Assembly (NCBI GenBank): GCA_040754095.1
Contig: JBFMFO010000005.1
Location: forward strand, 1-64,000
Reading direction: 5' to 3'
Source: QYQD01 sp040754095
GTDB taxonomy: Bacteria > Desulfobacterota > QYQD01
DNA length: 64,000 bases
The position numbers were made by a program, and so were the translations under genes. Shown piece after piece: positions 43,930 to 51,683 of the stretch (position 1 is the stretch's first letter; the number at the start of each line of letters is the position of its first letter). Under the pieces are notes generated by a model that saw only the letters and a program-made list of their open reading frames with translations, made no database searches and was not told the origin of the DNA.

Positions 43930-44705
43930 TTACCTTGACATACTTATATGTCTGTAATAGTCTTTCCATAATACGAAATGTGAGGGTTGCTATGAAGGCC
44001 ACGGTAATTACTGTGCTTTTATGTCTTGTTTTGGTCGTTGCCGGATATTTTGCGGTGACTGTCAAGGTGCGGAACGAAACGAATACTATTAAGACTGAGA
44101 TACAGGACATGAAGAAACGGATGGAACTCCTGGAGGCGTTCGTAAAGCAAGAAAAAGAGGCCCGGGAAGCGGCTGAACTACCGCCGGATGCCGATTTGGC
44201 CGGAGTAATCAAGTCTGTAAATAGCTTCTCCAGGCGACTGGTCGGTCTTGAGGAGGACATGAAAAAGGGCTTTGCCACCAGGGATGAGGATTTTAAAAAA
44301 GAAAAGAAAAATATCGAGGAGACCCTGACAAAACAGAGGGCAGATATTGAGAAGGGACTCAAAGAGCAAAAGGAGGCCCTCGATAAATTGTCCCGGAGTA
44401 TGGCCTCTGAAAACCAGAGGCTGACCTATAAAGCTGCGGTGACCAATGCCATGGCCCATGTCCTCAAGGTAAAATCAGAATTAAATGCCAAGAATATGGG
44501 AAAGGCCAAAGAAGAGCTGGGCCTGGTTGAACCATGGCTGGTCAAAGCCAAGGATCTGGCGCCGGAAGACCGTAAGAAATCGATCAACGAAGCGGTATCT
44601 ATCCTCAGTCAAGCCAGGGCAGATATAGACATGCGGCTGCCATCAGCTTTAGACAGGATAGACCTGCTGTGGCATGAGTTAAGCGTTTTGCTTGAAAATC
44701 GCTGA
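43926..44705 (+). CDS. Membrane-anchored coiled-coil protein, unknown function
   Basis: 259 residues from the first ATG, but the better start is the ATG at 43992 (237 residues), which puts the membrane helix TVITVLLCLVLVVAGYFAV directly at the N-terminus. The middle (residues 55-180) is a long charged coiled coil rich in Lys and Glu (EDFKKEKKNIEETLTKQRAD). A helical C-terminal part, KAKEELGLVEPWLVKAKDL, follows. I recognise no family. It lies between the P-type ATPase and the GT81 enzyme on the same strand, so it may belong to the same operon. Confidence 0.7.
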   Translation: MITLTYLYVCNSLSIIRNVRVAMKATVITVLLCLVLVVAGYFAVTVKVRNETNTIKTEIQDMKKRMELLEAFVKQEKEAREAAELPPDADLAGVIKSVNSFSRRLVGLEEDMKKGFATRDEDFKKEKKNIEETLTKQRADIEKGLKEQKEALDKLSRSMASENQRLTYKAAVTNAMAHVLKVKSELNAKNMGKAKEELGLVEPWLVKAKDLAPEDRKKSINEAVSILSQARADIDMRLPSALDRIDLLWHELSVLLENR

Positions 44706-44774
44706 ACCAGAATTGGTCGGATTAGTAACAAGGCTTGAAAATAGGCCAAGAAGCAGAAAGATAAGGAGGTAGTC

Positions 44775-45980
44775 GTGAGTGATTTTTTTCAAAATGGTGT
44801 TATTACCACACTGCATCGACTGAATCGCGAAAACAAGGCGGCGTTAGAGCGGGAATTAATGCGTTATACAAAGGCCCGGCCGATTGCCCTGGTGCTGCCG
44901 GCCCTGTTTTCGGAGTTGGAAGGGGAGGCCCTGCCCAAAATTGTAGAGGCATTGAGGACCGTACCCTATCTCAGGCAGATCGTGATTACTATGGGACGAA
45001 CAGATACAGAACAGTTCAGGTATGCCAGGGAGTTTTTCTCTCAGCTTCCCCAGGAGAAGGTAATTATCTGGAATGATGGCCCGCGCCTGGAACCACTTTA
45101 TAAGGCCGTAGAACAGGAGTTCAGCCGGTTCGATAAAGGCAAGGGGCTTTCCGCCTGGATGGCCTACGGTTATGTATTGGCCTCCCGCAAGTCTCAGGTT
45201 ATTGCCCTGCACGACTGCGACATCCTGACCTATGATACAGAGATGCTGGCCCGACTCTGTTTTCCTATTGCCAGCACCAGGCTCAACTATGAATTTTGCA
45301 AAGGCTATTATAGCCGGGTGACAGACCGGCTGCACGGACGGGTGACCCGCCTCTTTGTCACCCCCCTCATTCGCGCCCTTATACAGATGTTGGGTTCTAC
45401 GGCCTTTCTGGTTTATTTAGATAGTTTCCGCTATCCTCTGGCCGGTGAGTTCGCCATGGTCGCCGACCTGGCTTGGCGGAACCGCATCCCCAGCGACTGG
45501 GGGCTGGAAGTAGGCGTATTAGCCGAGGTTTACCGGAATTGTACGCTTGCCGGCGTCTGTCAGGCGGATCTGGCCGATAATTACGAGCATAAGCATCAGG
45601 AGCTTTCCGCGGAAGACGTCTCTAAGGGATTGATGAAGATGACCACCGACATTGCCAAGAGCCTTTTCCGAACCCTGGCCGGTGAGGGGGTGGTGTTTTC
45701 CGAGGGTTTTTTCAAGTCTCTTCGCACTACCTATGTGCGACAGGCCCAGGATGCCATCAAGCGCTACCATGATGATGCCATTATAAATTCCCTATCGTTT
45801 GACCGCCATGAAGAGGCGGTAGCCGTGGAGGCCTTTGCAGATAGTATCAAGATAGCGGGAGAACAGACCCTGGAGGACCCGCTGGGTATCCCCCTGATTC
45901 CTAACTGGAGTCGGGTTGTTTCCGCCCTGCCGGATTTTTTTGATCTGCTTCTGGAAGCTGTGGATGAAGATAATGCCTGA
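44775..45980 (+). CDS. Glucosyl-3-phosphoglycerate synthase-like GT81 enzyme
   Basis: A 401-residue GT-A glycosyltransferase. Its blocks follow GpgS of actinobacteria in order: ALVLPAL near residue 40, GKGLSAW (122-128), the metal site HDCDI (Asp147-x-Asp149), YYSR...GRVTRLFVTPLIRAL, the acceptor-site block YPLAGEFAM, and DWGLEVGVLAEVYRN. GpgS links NDP-glucose to 3-phosphoglycerate. The expected phosphatase partner is the MpgP/GpgP-type gene at 39.0 kb. An AAGGAGG ribosome site precedes the GTG start at 44775. A mannosyl donor cannot be excluded. Confidence 0.82.
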   Translation: MSDFFQNGVITTLHRLNRENKAALERELMRYTKARPIALVLPALFSELEGEALPKIVEALRTVPYLRQIVITMGRTDTEQFRYAREFFSQLPQEKVIIWNDGPRLEPLYKAVEQEFSRFDKGKGLSAWMAYGYVLASRKSQVIALHDCDILTYDTEMLARLCFPIASTRLNYEFCKGYYSRVTDRLHGRVTRLFVTPLIRALIQMLGSTAFLVYLDSFRYPLAGEFAMVADLAWRNRIPSDWGLEVGVLAEVYRNCTLAGVCQADLADNYEHKHQELSAEDVSKGLMKMTTDIAKSLFRTLAGEGVVFSEGFFKSLRTTYVRQAQDAIKRYHDDAIINSLSFDRHEEAVAVEAFADSIKIAGEQTLEDPLGIPLIPNWSRVVSALPDFFDLLLEAVDEDNA

Positions 45981-46041
45981 CCTGCCGAAAGGTTTAACCC
46001 TTCATGATGAGCCGGAAGAAAAAAGGAGAGGCGCTAACTAA

Positions 46042-46200
46042 TTAATCTAAGGCGTAGCGTTCTGAGACAAAGCATCTTTTGTACTTTATGTCCGTTTCAG
46101 CCTGCAGGTGGAGAACACCGCATACCGAAAAATAGAACAAAAGTACAAAGGCAGAGAGACTTGCAACCTGTTTCCAGTGTTCGCATACATAAGTTACCAT
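46042..46200 (-). CDS. Small membrane protein, unknown
   Basis: A 52-residue peptide starting at the ATG at 46200 (MVTYVCEHWKQV), chosen because AAGGAGG lies 8 nt upstream; a longer in-frame start exists at 46245 without such a site. One hydrophobic helix, LSAFVLLFYFSVCGVLHL, spans residues 14-31. A short charged tail follows. No family recognised. It stands alone between the convergent GT81 gene and tRNA-Met. Confidence 0.5.
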   Translation of the reverse strand: MVTYVCEHWKQVASLSAFVLLFYFSVCGVLHLQAETDIKYKRCFVSERYALD

Positions 46201-46475
46201 AGTATTTGCCTCCTTAGCCTTTAAATAATGCAAATAACATACCATAATTTGATCGGCTGGTTTCGGCCTATTTTTGCGTATAACCCTCTTTTTTTGGCCT
46301 CAAATGGCCTACTTCTACGATAAATAACCACGAAGAACGTGTGGTTTTTGACACAGTCTGTCCATCAGGCAACTCCCGAAGCAGCCGGAGCTATCAGACT
46401 TAATAACCGTTTCAAAACGCTAAAGTGATACGTTACTCGGGAATGTGGATGCGCGGATATGAAGATAGAGATCAT
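46201..46475. other. Intergenic region between small protein gene and tRNA-Met
   Basis: No further gene seen. It contains a possible plus-strand stem-loop AACCAC...GTGGTTTTT (46326-46349) that resembles an intrinsic terminator but lies 345 bp after the nearest plus-strand gene. It also holds a 33-bp word (46401-46433, TTAATAACCGTTTCAA...GCTAAAGTGATACG) that recurs almost unchanged at 57261-57293. Confidence 0.45.
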
Positions 46476-46552
46476 TGGTGGCGGCGCAGGGATTTGAACC
46501 CCGGACTCCGCGGATATGAGCCGCGTGCTCTGACCAACTGAGCTACGCCGCC
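46476..46552 (-). tRNA. tRNA with CAT anticodon, probably elongator tRNA-Met
   Basis: Minus-strand cloverleaf: acceptor GGCGGCG/CGCCGCC, D-arm AGCTCAGTTGGTCAGAGC, anticodon loop CTCATAT (CAT), T-arm GGGGTTCAAATCCC, encoded CCA at 46476-46478. It is 77 nt. A paired first base excludes the initiator type. Ile2 (lysidine-modified CAT) is the alternative, but the arm sequences look like elongator Met. A TTGACA -35 box on the same strand (46604-46599) precedes it. Confidence 0.92.
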
Positions 46553-46690
46553 AATGTAAAAAACCCGACAGTGGTTTAATGCTAAATTTTCGGTATCTTG
46601 TCAATAGAAAAATCCATCTGGAGTTTCCTGAGCTTTTAACGGGAATGTTTATAATAGTTCGATTTTAATGATAATTTTGCGTTTATTAAG

Positions 46691-46860
46691 TGAACCCTAG
46701 TTTCTTCGCTTCACGGCTTGCGCAGCGACCCTTTCGAGGCTCGCAGGCGGGGAATGCTTGCCCCTTCCAGCCACTAAAGGGCTGGCTTTCCCCTTCCTGC
46801 TCGCCCTCGATGGGTATCCCGCTGCTCCAGCAAGTTTCGCTCAGAAACATAGAGGTTCCT
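46691..46860 (+). repeat. Dispersed long-hairpin repeat family B, copy 1
   Basis: About 170 bp upstream of the PEP carboxykinase gene. It can fold end to end: GAACC/GGTTC, GTTTCT/AGAAAC, CTTGC/GCAAG, GCAGCG/CGCTGC, TCGAGG/CCTCGA, GCAGG/CCTGC, GGGGAA/TTCCCC, and an apical CCAGCC-actaaa-GGCTGG-type hairpin. Other copies at 50467-50634 and 57971-58143 keep the pairing with different bases. All three copies have the same orientation. Confidence 0.85.
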
Positions 46861-47038
46861 TAACACTCAGGAAACTCCAGAAAAATCCAGACGGTTTTTA
46901 CCCTCAATAGTTATGCGGTCATCGTCGACGCTTTTATCTGTATTATCTCTATGTAATTATGATGTTGAGTTATGAAGGCATGTAGCTTAATATGAAAAAC
47001 AGGGAAAGAAAATTACCACAGAGGATACGGAGAAAAAA

Positions 47039-48691
47039 ATGAATTCCTTCAAATTAGCAGCGGGGCAAATATACCAAAAGGCCAAAGCAGAGGGGCGTCT
47101 GATAGAGGGGCGCTCTTTAGAGGAACTAAACCAACTGGCCTTACGGCAGGAGGGGGTCATACAGACACAGATCGGGTCGGTAGCCGGAGATTCTGAGCCG
47201 ATGTCCAGGTCCGCGCCCCATACCCGGAACAGTGTCGATCACCAGTTTGGCGAGGAGGAAGAGGCCCTGGCCCGCAAGGCTATCGAGGTATTGAGTAAGG
47301 ATAGGGTTATTTCCCTTGATACCATTGTCGGCGACGGTCGCGACGGTGTCACCGCCCGTTTTATAGTGCCGGAACAATATGCCCAGCTTGCTTATGGCCT
47401 TAAATTGCTTTTGGATTATCCCCCGGCCCGGGTGGTGGAAGAGCCGACCTATACCATTATATACTTTACCGACGAGGCCTTTGAATCCAACAAATCGAAG
47501 AAGCTGGTAGAAAAGGATATTATGGTTCGCCTCATGATGGGTGAAAAAAGGGGTGATCAGGTCAAGATATGCCGCAATACCATCTACCTTGGTGAAGGCA
47601 AAAAAGGGATTTTTCAGTTTGAGAACTGGAGGGTCAAGGCGATCGACAAGACAGGGGTTTTTCTGCATACCGGAGCCAGGCGGGATTTCTTATGGATATA
47701 TGATTTGGAGACCGAGCGGCCGGAATTACAAGAGGTGGTCACCGCCGTCTCCGGGTTAACAGCCACCGGCAAGACTACTACGCTATGCCGGAAGTTCGGG
47801 AAACTGCCCAGAGAACGTTCCGAGATGATCGGTGATGACGGGGGCACAATGGGCTTTGATGCCGGTTACGCCGCCTTTGAGGTGGGCGGGCTCTATGTAA
47901 AGACCGAGGGGCTGGATGAAAGCCAGCCGGAGATATTACGGGCGGCGCAATCCAAAGATGCCTTTCTGGAAAATGTGGCCATCAGCAAGTATCCGTATAT
48001 GCCTGACTTCAAAGATATTTCCAAGACGGGTAATGGACGGGCGATTGTCACCCGTGAGAACCTGGAGATAGCCAGTAAAACTCTGAGGGCCGACAAGATC
48101 GATTATATAATTATCCTGACACGGAATCCACTGGTGAACACTATTTGTAAGCTGACACCGGAGCAGGCCGCCATGCAATTTATTTACGGGGAATCGATAG
48201 AGAGCACCGGCGGTGATCCGGAGCAGGCGGGAAAGTTTAAACGGGTGTGTTTCCTGGATCCGTTTATAGCCGGTAACCGGCTTGAGCATGCCATGATTTT
48301 TAATGATATTATCAAGCGAAACCGCATCAAATGTTATCTGGCCAATACCGGGACCATTGGCCCCCAGGAGCAAAAGGTGACCCTGCGGCAATCACTGGCC
48401 GCTTATAATGACCTTCTGCGTATGCAACTGCGTTTCAGTTTCGAGCCGGACTATCTGGGGTATTATTTTCCGATAAAGTGCGACCGTGCCAATCTGGACC
48501 AGATGAATGCCTACAGGCTATTTGAGGATAAGTCCCTCCTTGAGAAAAAGCTCAGGCATTTTTTAAAAGGGCGTGAGGAATACCTGGAAGAATTTGAAGG
48601 AAAGTACGGCAGTATTCCCGAGAACATAAGAGAATCCTTGCCCTACAGATATACGGAACTTCCAAAGATAGAACGGGCAGAAGTCGAGTAA
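47039..48691 (+). CDS. Divergent ATP-type phosphoenolpyruvate carboxykinase
   Basis: 550-residue protein related to PckA, which interconverts oxaloacetate and PEP. The nucleotide P-loop reads VSGLTATGKTTTLCRKF where classical enzymes have GLSGTGKTTLS. The metal-binding block IGDDGGTMGFDAGYAAFEVG replaces GDDEHGW...NFEGG. TRNPLVNTICKLTPEQAAMQF keeps the LTPEQA signature. The N-terminal 120 residues differ from PckA. It could be a true carboxykinase or a kinase-like relative. An ACGGAG ribosome site is 6 nt before the ATG. Repeat family B copy 1 lies upstream, and a conserved-looking unknown gene is convergent. Confidence 0.75.
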   Translation: MNSFKLAAGQIYQKAKAEGRLIEGRSLEELNQLALRQEGVIQTQIGSVAGDSEPMSRSAPHTRNSVDHQFGEEEEALARKAIEVLSKDRVISLDTIVGDGRDGVTARFIVPEQYAQLAYGLKLLLDYPPARVVEEPTYTIIYFTDEAFESNKSKKLVEKDIMVRLMMGEKRGDQVKICRNTIYLGEGKKGIFQFENWRVKAIDKTGVFLHTGARRDFLWIYDLETERPELQEVVTAVSGLTATGKTTTLCRKFGKLPRERSEMIGDDGGTMGFDAGYAAFEVGGLYVKTEGLDESQPEILRAAQSKDAFLENVAISKYPYMPDFKDISKTGNGRAIVTRENLEIASKTLRADKIDYIIILTRNPLVNTICKLTPEQAAMQFIYGESIESTGGDPEQAGKFKRVCFLDPFIAGNRLEHAMIFNDIIKRNRIKCYLANTGTIGPQEQKVTLRQSLAAYNDLLRMQLRFSFEPDYLGYYFPIKCDRANLDQMNAYRLFEDKSLLEKKLRHFLKGREEYLEEFEGKYGSIPENIRESLPYRYTELPKIERAEVE

Positions 48692-48725
48692 TACGGGCCG
48701 CCTTACAAATTTTTCCGGTTTGGAA

Positions 48726-50354
48726 CTAAATAATCTTTTTTACTTCGTCCCGGCAGGCCAGGGCAAAATCTTCAGGATAATGGCCGATGATCCACCGCTG
48801 CATACCCTCGCTAAGGCCGCCCGGAGACTGGGGGTGCTTGGGAAGAAGGCAGCAGATGAGGCGCTGGCCTTTGTCCGGCTGGTCGAATCTCTTGGATATC
48901 TCGTATATCGTAATCATCTCTGCCCCCAGATTCTCTAATACCTTCATGGCGATCAGGATGGCGCGGTCGAGGGAACTGCGCACCGGGGTATCTGTCTCAA
49001 GGATATTTCCGTATCCTCCCCTGGGCATGATCTGGACTTCTCCCTGGGAGCGCTGGGCCTTGGGCACAAAGGCCAGGACGTTTTCATCTTGATAGAAGAT
49101 CAGGTCGTTTTCTTTGTCGGTCCGGCCATCCATCCTCTTATTGTTTTGAATGGCGTGTAGGTAGGTCTCAAAGAAACCCCGCCCGGTCTTTCCCTTATAC
49201 TCCTCACAGAACCGGGCTACCAGGTCTCCTTGGGTATAGGCGCTGAGCGTGCCCTGACTGGTTTCATTTTCTCCGCCCTTGAATGCCGGTAAACAAGGGG
49301 GCACCAGGGCAAACTGCTGATGTATCTGCTGGTGTGAGGCATTGAGGCGGTAGCCGGAAGGGGATAAATCAAAGCCGAAGTTTTGGCCCCAGATGGTGGC
49401 ATTGAATGGTAACTCGCTGCCACGCTTATTTAGTCGTTCTATTTTATCAAGCAGGCCCAGTCGTATTTCTTCTAATTCATTTATGGTCAAGGATCGCCTT
49501 TTAGCAGGCACGACAATGTCTAATTCGATAGCCAGTTGTACGTATATCCTTTGGTAATAAAGATGGCGGAGGCCTATTATATCTTGCTCTGTAAGGGTTC
49601 CAATTTTGTAGCGGATAGAATCGTGAGCCGTATTGGCTGCATAATGGCCCCAGGGGATGTAGCTGTTTTCCCGGAGGTATTCCCAGATATGCGTACCGGC
49701 CCCTATATATTCGCCGACAATCGGGCTTTTCCCCTGCACACCGGGAATCAAGACCATGCACTGTTTGTACGTATCCGGGAGGAAGGGATTATTGGATACG
49801 AGTTCAAAGAGGTGTTCATCTAAGATAGCCGGGCGCAGATTGCCTTTTTCCGTCCTTTTGTAACTAATGCCCACAGGCAGGTCGGTTTTTGGGTCAAACT
49901 CAAAGCGGCAGGATAGGCGGGCCAGTTTTACCAGGACTTGCGGATCACCTGACGTTTTCGCCAGGGCAAGAAGCGAGGAGTGCGGCATATTTTCAAGGGA
50001 GTGGTCACCGGCGGGTTCATATTTCTCTAAAGAACGGGCAGGACCACCCTCGTCTTTGCGTTCGAAGGGGTTAGCATTTCCTGCCGCGCCGTCCGCGTAG
50101 GTCTTGAGTACGAAAGTGGCGCCCATAAAGGGAAAGGCATTGGGGATCTCGAAGACCCAGGCAGAGGCGGCGACATGCACATTATCGGCCGGGAAATTGT
50201 CTGCATTATCGATCTTAGTTTGGTCAGGGCCATGGCCCAGGGTTACGATATAATCGTTTTGCCGTAGATTAGGGGCCGTGTATTTCGGCTTGTGGATGCC
50301 GTAAAAAAACTCACCTGTGGGTGCGACACAGGTTTGTGGAAAATCTTTGTTCAT
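48726..50354 (-). CDS. Large uncharacterised protein, possible HIT/GalT-like fold
   Basis: 542 residues; no firm family. The N-terminal half has VTLGHGPDQTK and WVFEIPNAFPF, and the middle has LPFNATIWGQNFGF. Two later stretches recall the GalT/HIT fold: LNASHQQIHQQFALVP resembles the ASxEHxHxQLxALP active-site strand of GalT, and LIFYQDENVLAFVPKAQ followed by GEVQIMPRGGYGN resembles the second HIT repeat. The histidine spacing (H-x3-H-x-Q) is not canonical. A GGGAG ribosome site precedes the ATG. It is convergent with the PEPCK-like gene, only 34 bp apart. Function unknown. Confidence 0.5.
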   Translation of the reverse strand: MNKDFPQTCVAPTGEFFYGIHKPKYTAPNLRQNDYIVTLGHGPDQTKIDNADNFPADNVHVAASAWVFEIPNAFPFMGATFVLKTYADGAAGNANPFERKDEGGPARSLEKYEPAGDHSLENMPHSSLLALAKTSGDPQVLVKLARLSCRFEFDPKTDLPVGISYKRTEKGNLRPAILDEHLFELVSNNPFLPDTYKQCMVLIPGVQGKSPIVGEYIGAGTHIWEYLRENSYIPWGHYAANTAHDSIRYKIGTLTEQDIIGLRHLYYQRIYVQLAIELDIVVPAKRRSLTINELEEIRLGLLDKIERLNKRGSELPFNATIWGQNFGFDLSPSGYRLNASHQQIHQQFALVPPCLPAFKGGENETSQGTLSAYTQGDLVARFCEEYKGKTGRGFFETYLHAIQNNKRMDGRTDKENDLIFYQDENVLAFVPKAQRSQGEVQIMPRGGYGNILETDTPVRSSLDRAILIAMKVLENLGAEMITIYEISKRFDQPDKGQRLICCLLPKHPQSPGGLSEGMQRWIIGHYPEDFALACRDEVKKII

Positions 50355-50466
50355 GCTGCTCCCTTTTTGAGGTACAATCCATGCGGGCTTGACTTTTAAT
50401 GGTCAAATAGCATTTGATTGAGCGGGTGTCAATTGCAATTACCACGGGAGTTTGTTGCGTTTTTTA

Positions 50467-50634
50467 GAAACCCTTAGTTTCTTCGCTTCACGGCTTGCGC
50501 AGCGACCCTTTCGGGACTCGCAGGCGGGGAATGCTTGCCCCTTTCCGCCTGAGGCGGACTTTCCCCTTCCTGCTCGCCCTCGATTGGTACCCCGCTGCTC
50601 CAGCAAGTTTCGCTCAGAAGCTAAGGAGGTTCCT
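50467..50634 (+). repeat. Dispersed long-hairpin repeat family B, copy 2
   Basis: About 168 bp in the 337-bp gap between the divergent 542-residue gene and nfo. Its apical stem is CCGCC-tga-GGCGG and its basal stem CCTTAG/CTAAGG, differing from the other copies but still paired. The open reading frames running through it are repeat artefacts. The rest of the gap is featureless. Confidence 0.85.
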
Positions 50635-50691
50635 AAAGAAATGCAAAAGATGGCCTCGGCTGACGTTACATCGAGTGAAGGATGTTAACCT

Positions 50692-51558
50692 ATGATACGT
50701 TTGGGTGTCCACGTGTCTATCGCCGGGTCGCTGGATCAGGCGGTTGACCGGGCTATAAATCTGGGCTGTACCGCTATGCAGATATTTGCCCGGAATCCAA
50801 GGACCTGGCATGTCCAGGCCCTTTCGCCGGAGATAGTCGGCCTGTTTCGGACTAAACGGCAGCGCGTGGACATTAGCCCTGCGGTTATTCATACGCCTTA
50901 TCTGGTTAACCTGGCCTCTTGTGACGAGGCGCTACTTGAGAAATCTATAGAGGCATTAGTGGAGGATATCGGACGGGCAGATGCCCTGAGGGTAGAATAT
51001 GTAGTAACCCATATCGGGAGTGCGCGGGGGCATTCACTGCAAGAAGGCATGGCCAGAGTAAGTTCAGCCTTGGACAGGATACTTGCGGAGACAAAAGATA
51101 GCGGAGCGGTGTTGCTTTTGGAAAATACTGCCGGTCACGGCCAGTTGATAGGGGGGCGAATAGGACACGTAGGACAGCTTATCCGTGATGCCGGTAACCC
51201 ACTAAGGCTGGGCTTTTGCCTGGATACGTGTCATGCCTTTGCCGGCGGATACGAACTGCGCACAAAGACGGCGCTGAATCATCTGCAAGATGAGATAGCA
51301 AGAGAGATCGGCCTGGAGCGCTTAAAAGTTATACACCTGAACGATTGTAAGGGGGCGCTTGGTTCTCACCTGGACCGGCATGAGCATATCGGGAAAGGAC
51401 ATATCGGGTTAGGAGGTTTTGCCACTCTTCTTAGACACTCCCTTTTTAATGGTCTTCCCTGGATTCTGGAGACCCCAAAAAAATCAGACATGGATGACCG
51501 CCGCAATCTGGCGACAATTTTGAAGCTGGTGTCCGGTGTTCACCCGGAGAACGGATAA
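50692..51558 (+). CDS. nfo: Deoxyribonuclease IV (AP endonuclease)
   Basis: Zinc-dependent endonuclease IV of base-excision repair, cutting 5' to abasic sites. The 288-residue TIM barrel shows LGVHVSIAGSLDQAVDRA, GCTAMQIFARNPRTW, VVTHIGSARG, LLLENTAGHG, GFCLDTCHAFAGGYEL, VIHLNDCKGALGSHLDRHEH and ILETPK, which together carry the metal-binding His, Glu and Asp residues. An AGGA ribosome site precedes the ATG. Repeat family B copy 2 sits just upstream. Confidence 0.95.
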   Translation: MIRLGVHVSIAGSLDQAVDRAINLGCTAMQIFARNPRTWHVQALSPEIVGLFRTKRQRVDISPAVIHTPYLVNLASCDEALLEKSIEALVEDIGRADALRVEYVVTHIGSARGHSLQEGMARVSSALDRILAETKDSGAVLLLENTAGHGQLIGGRIGHVGQLIRDAGNPLRLGFCLDTCHAFAGGYELRTKTALNHLQDEIAREIGLERLKVIHLNDCKGALGSHLDRHEHIGKGHIGLGGFATLLRHSLFNGLPWILETPKKSDMDDRRNLATILKLVSGVHPENG

Positions 51559-51617
51559 TACCCGTGTATGTGGGGGCGCCGTTTAGTCGGACGCGGGCAA
51601 TTTTGCTGACAAATATT

Positions 51618-51646
51618 TTGACAAAAATATTATTATGTATTATATA
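51618..51646 (+). promoter_or_regulatory. Promoter of the Fic gene, with TGACAAA repeats
   Basis: TTGACA (51618-51623), a 17-bp spacer and TATATA (51641-51646), about 38 bp before the Fic start codon. TGACAAA occurs three times around it (near 51607, 51619 and 51674), which could be operator half-sites. Confidence 0.65.
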
Positions 51647-51683
51647 ACTTACTGTAACTTAATAAATTATTTGTGACAAAATT

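Noticed and set aside
46326..46349. Intrinsic terminator AACCAC...GTGGTTTTT
   Set aside because: The stem is short with a 9-nt loop and lies far from the end of any plus-strand gene, so it was only mentioned with the intergenic region.
46365..46604. 79-residue minus-strand reading frame
   Set aside because: It runs straight through the tRNA-Met gene on the same strand; the peptide is a translation of the tRNA.
50452..50695. Two overlapping reading frames upstream of nfo
   Set aside because: They are translations of repeat family B; similar peptides arise from the copy at 57.97-58.28 kb, and neither has a ribosome site.
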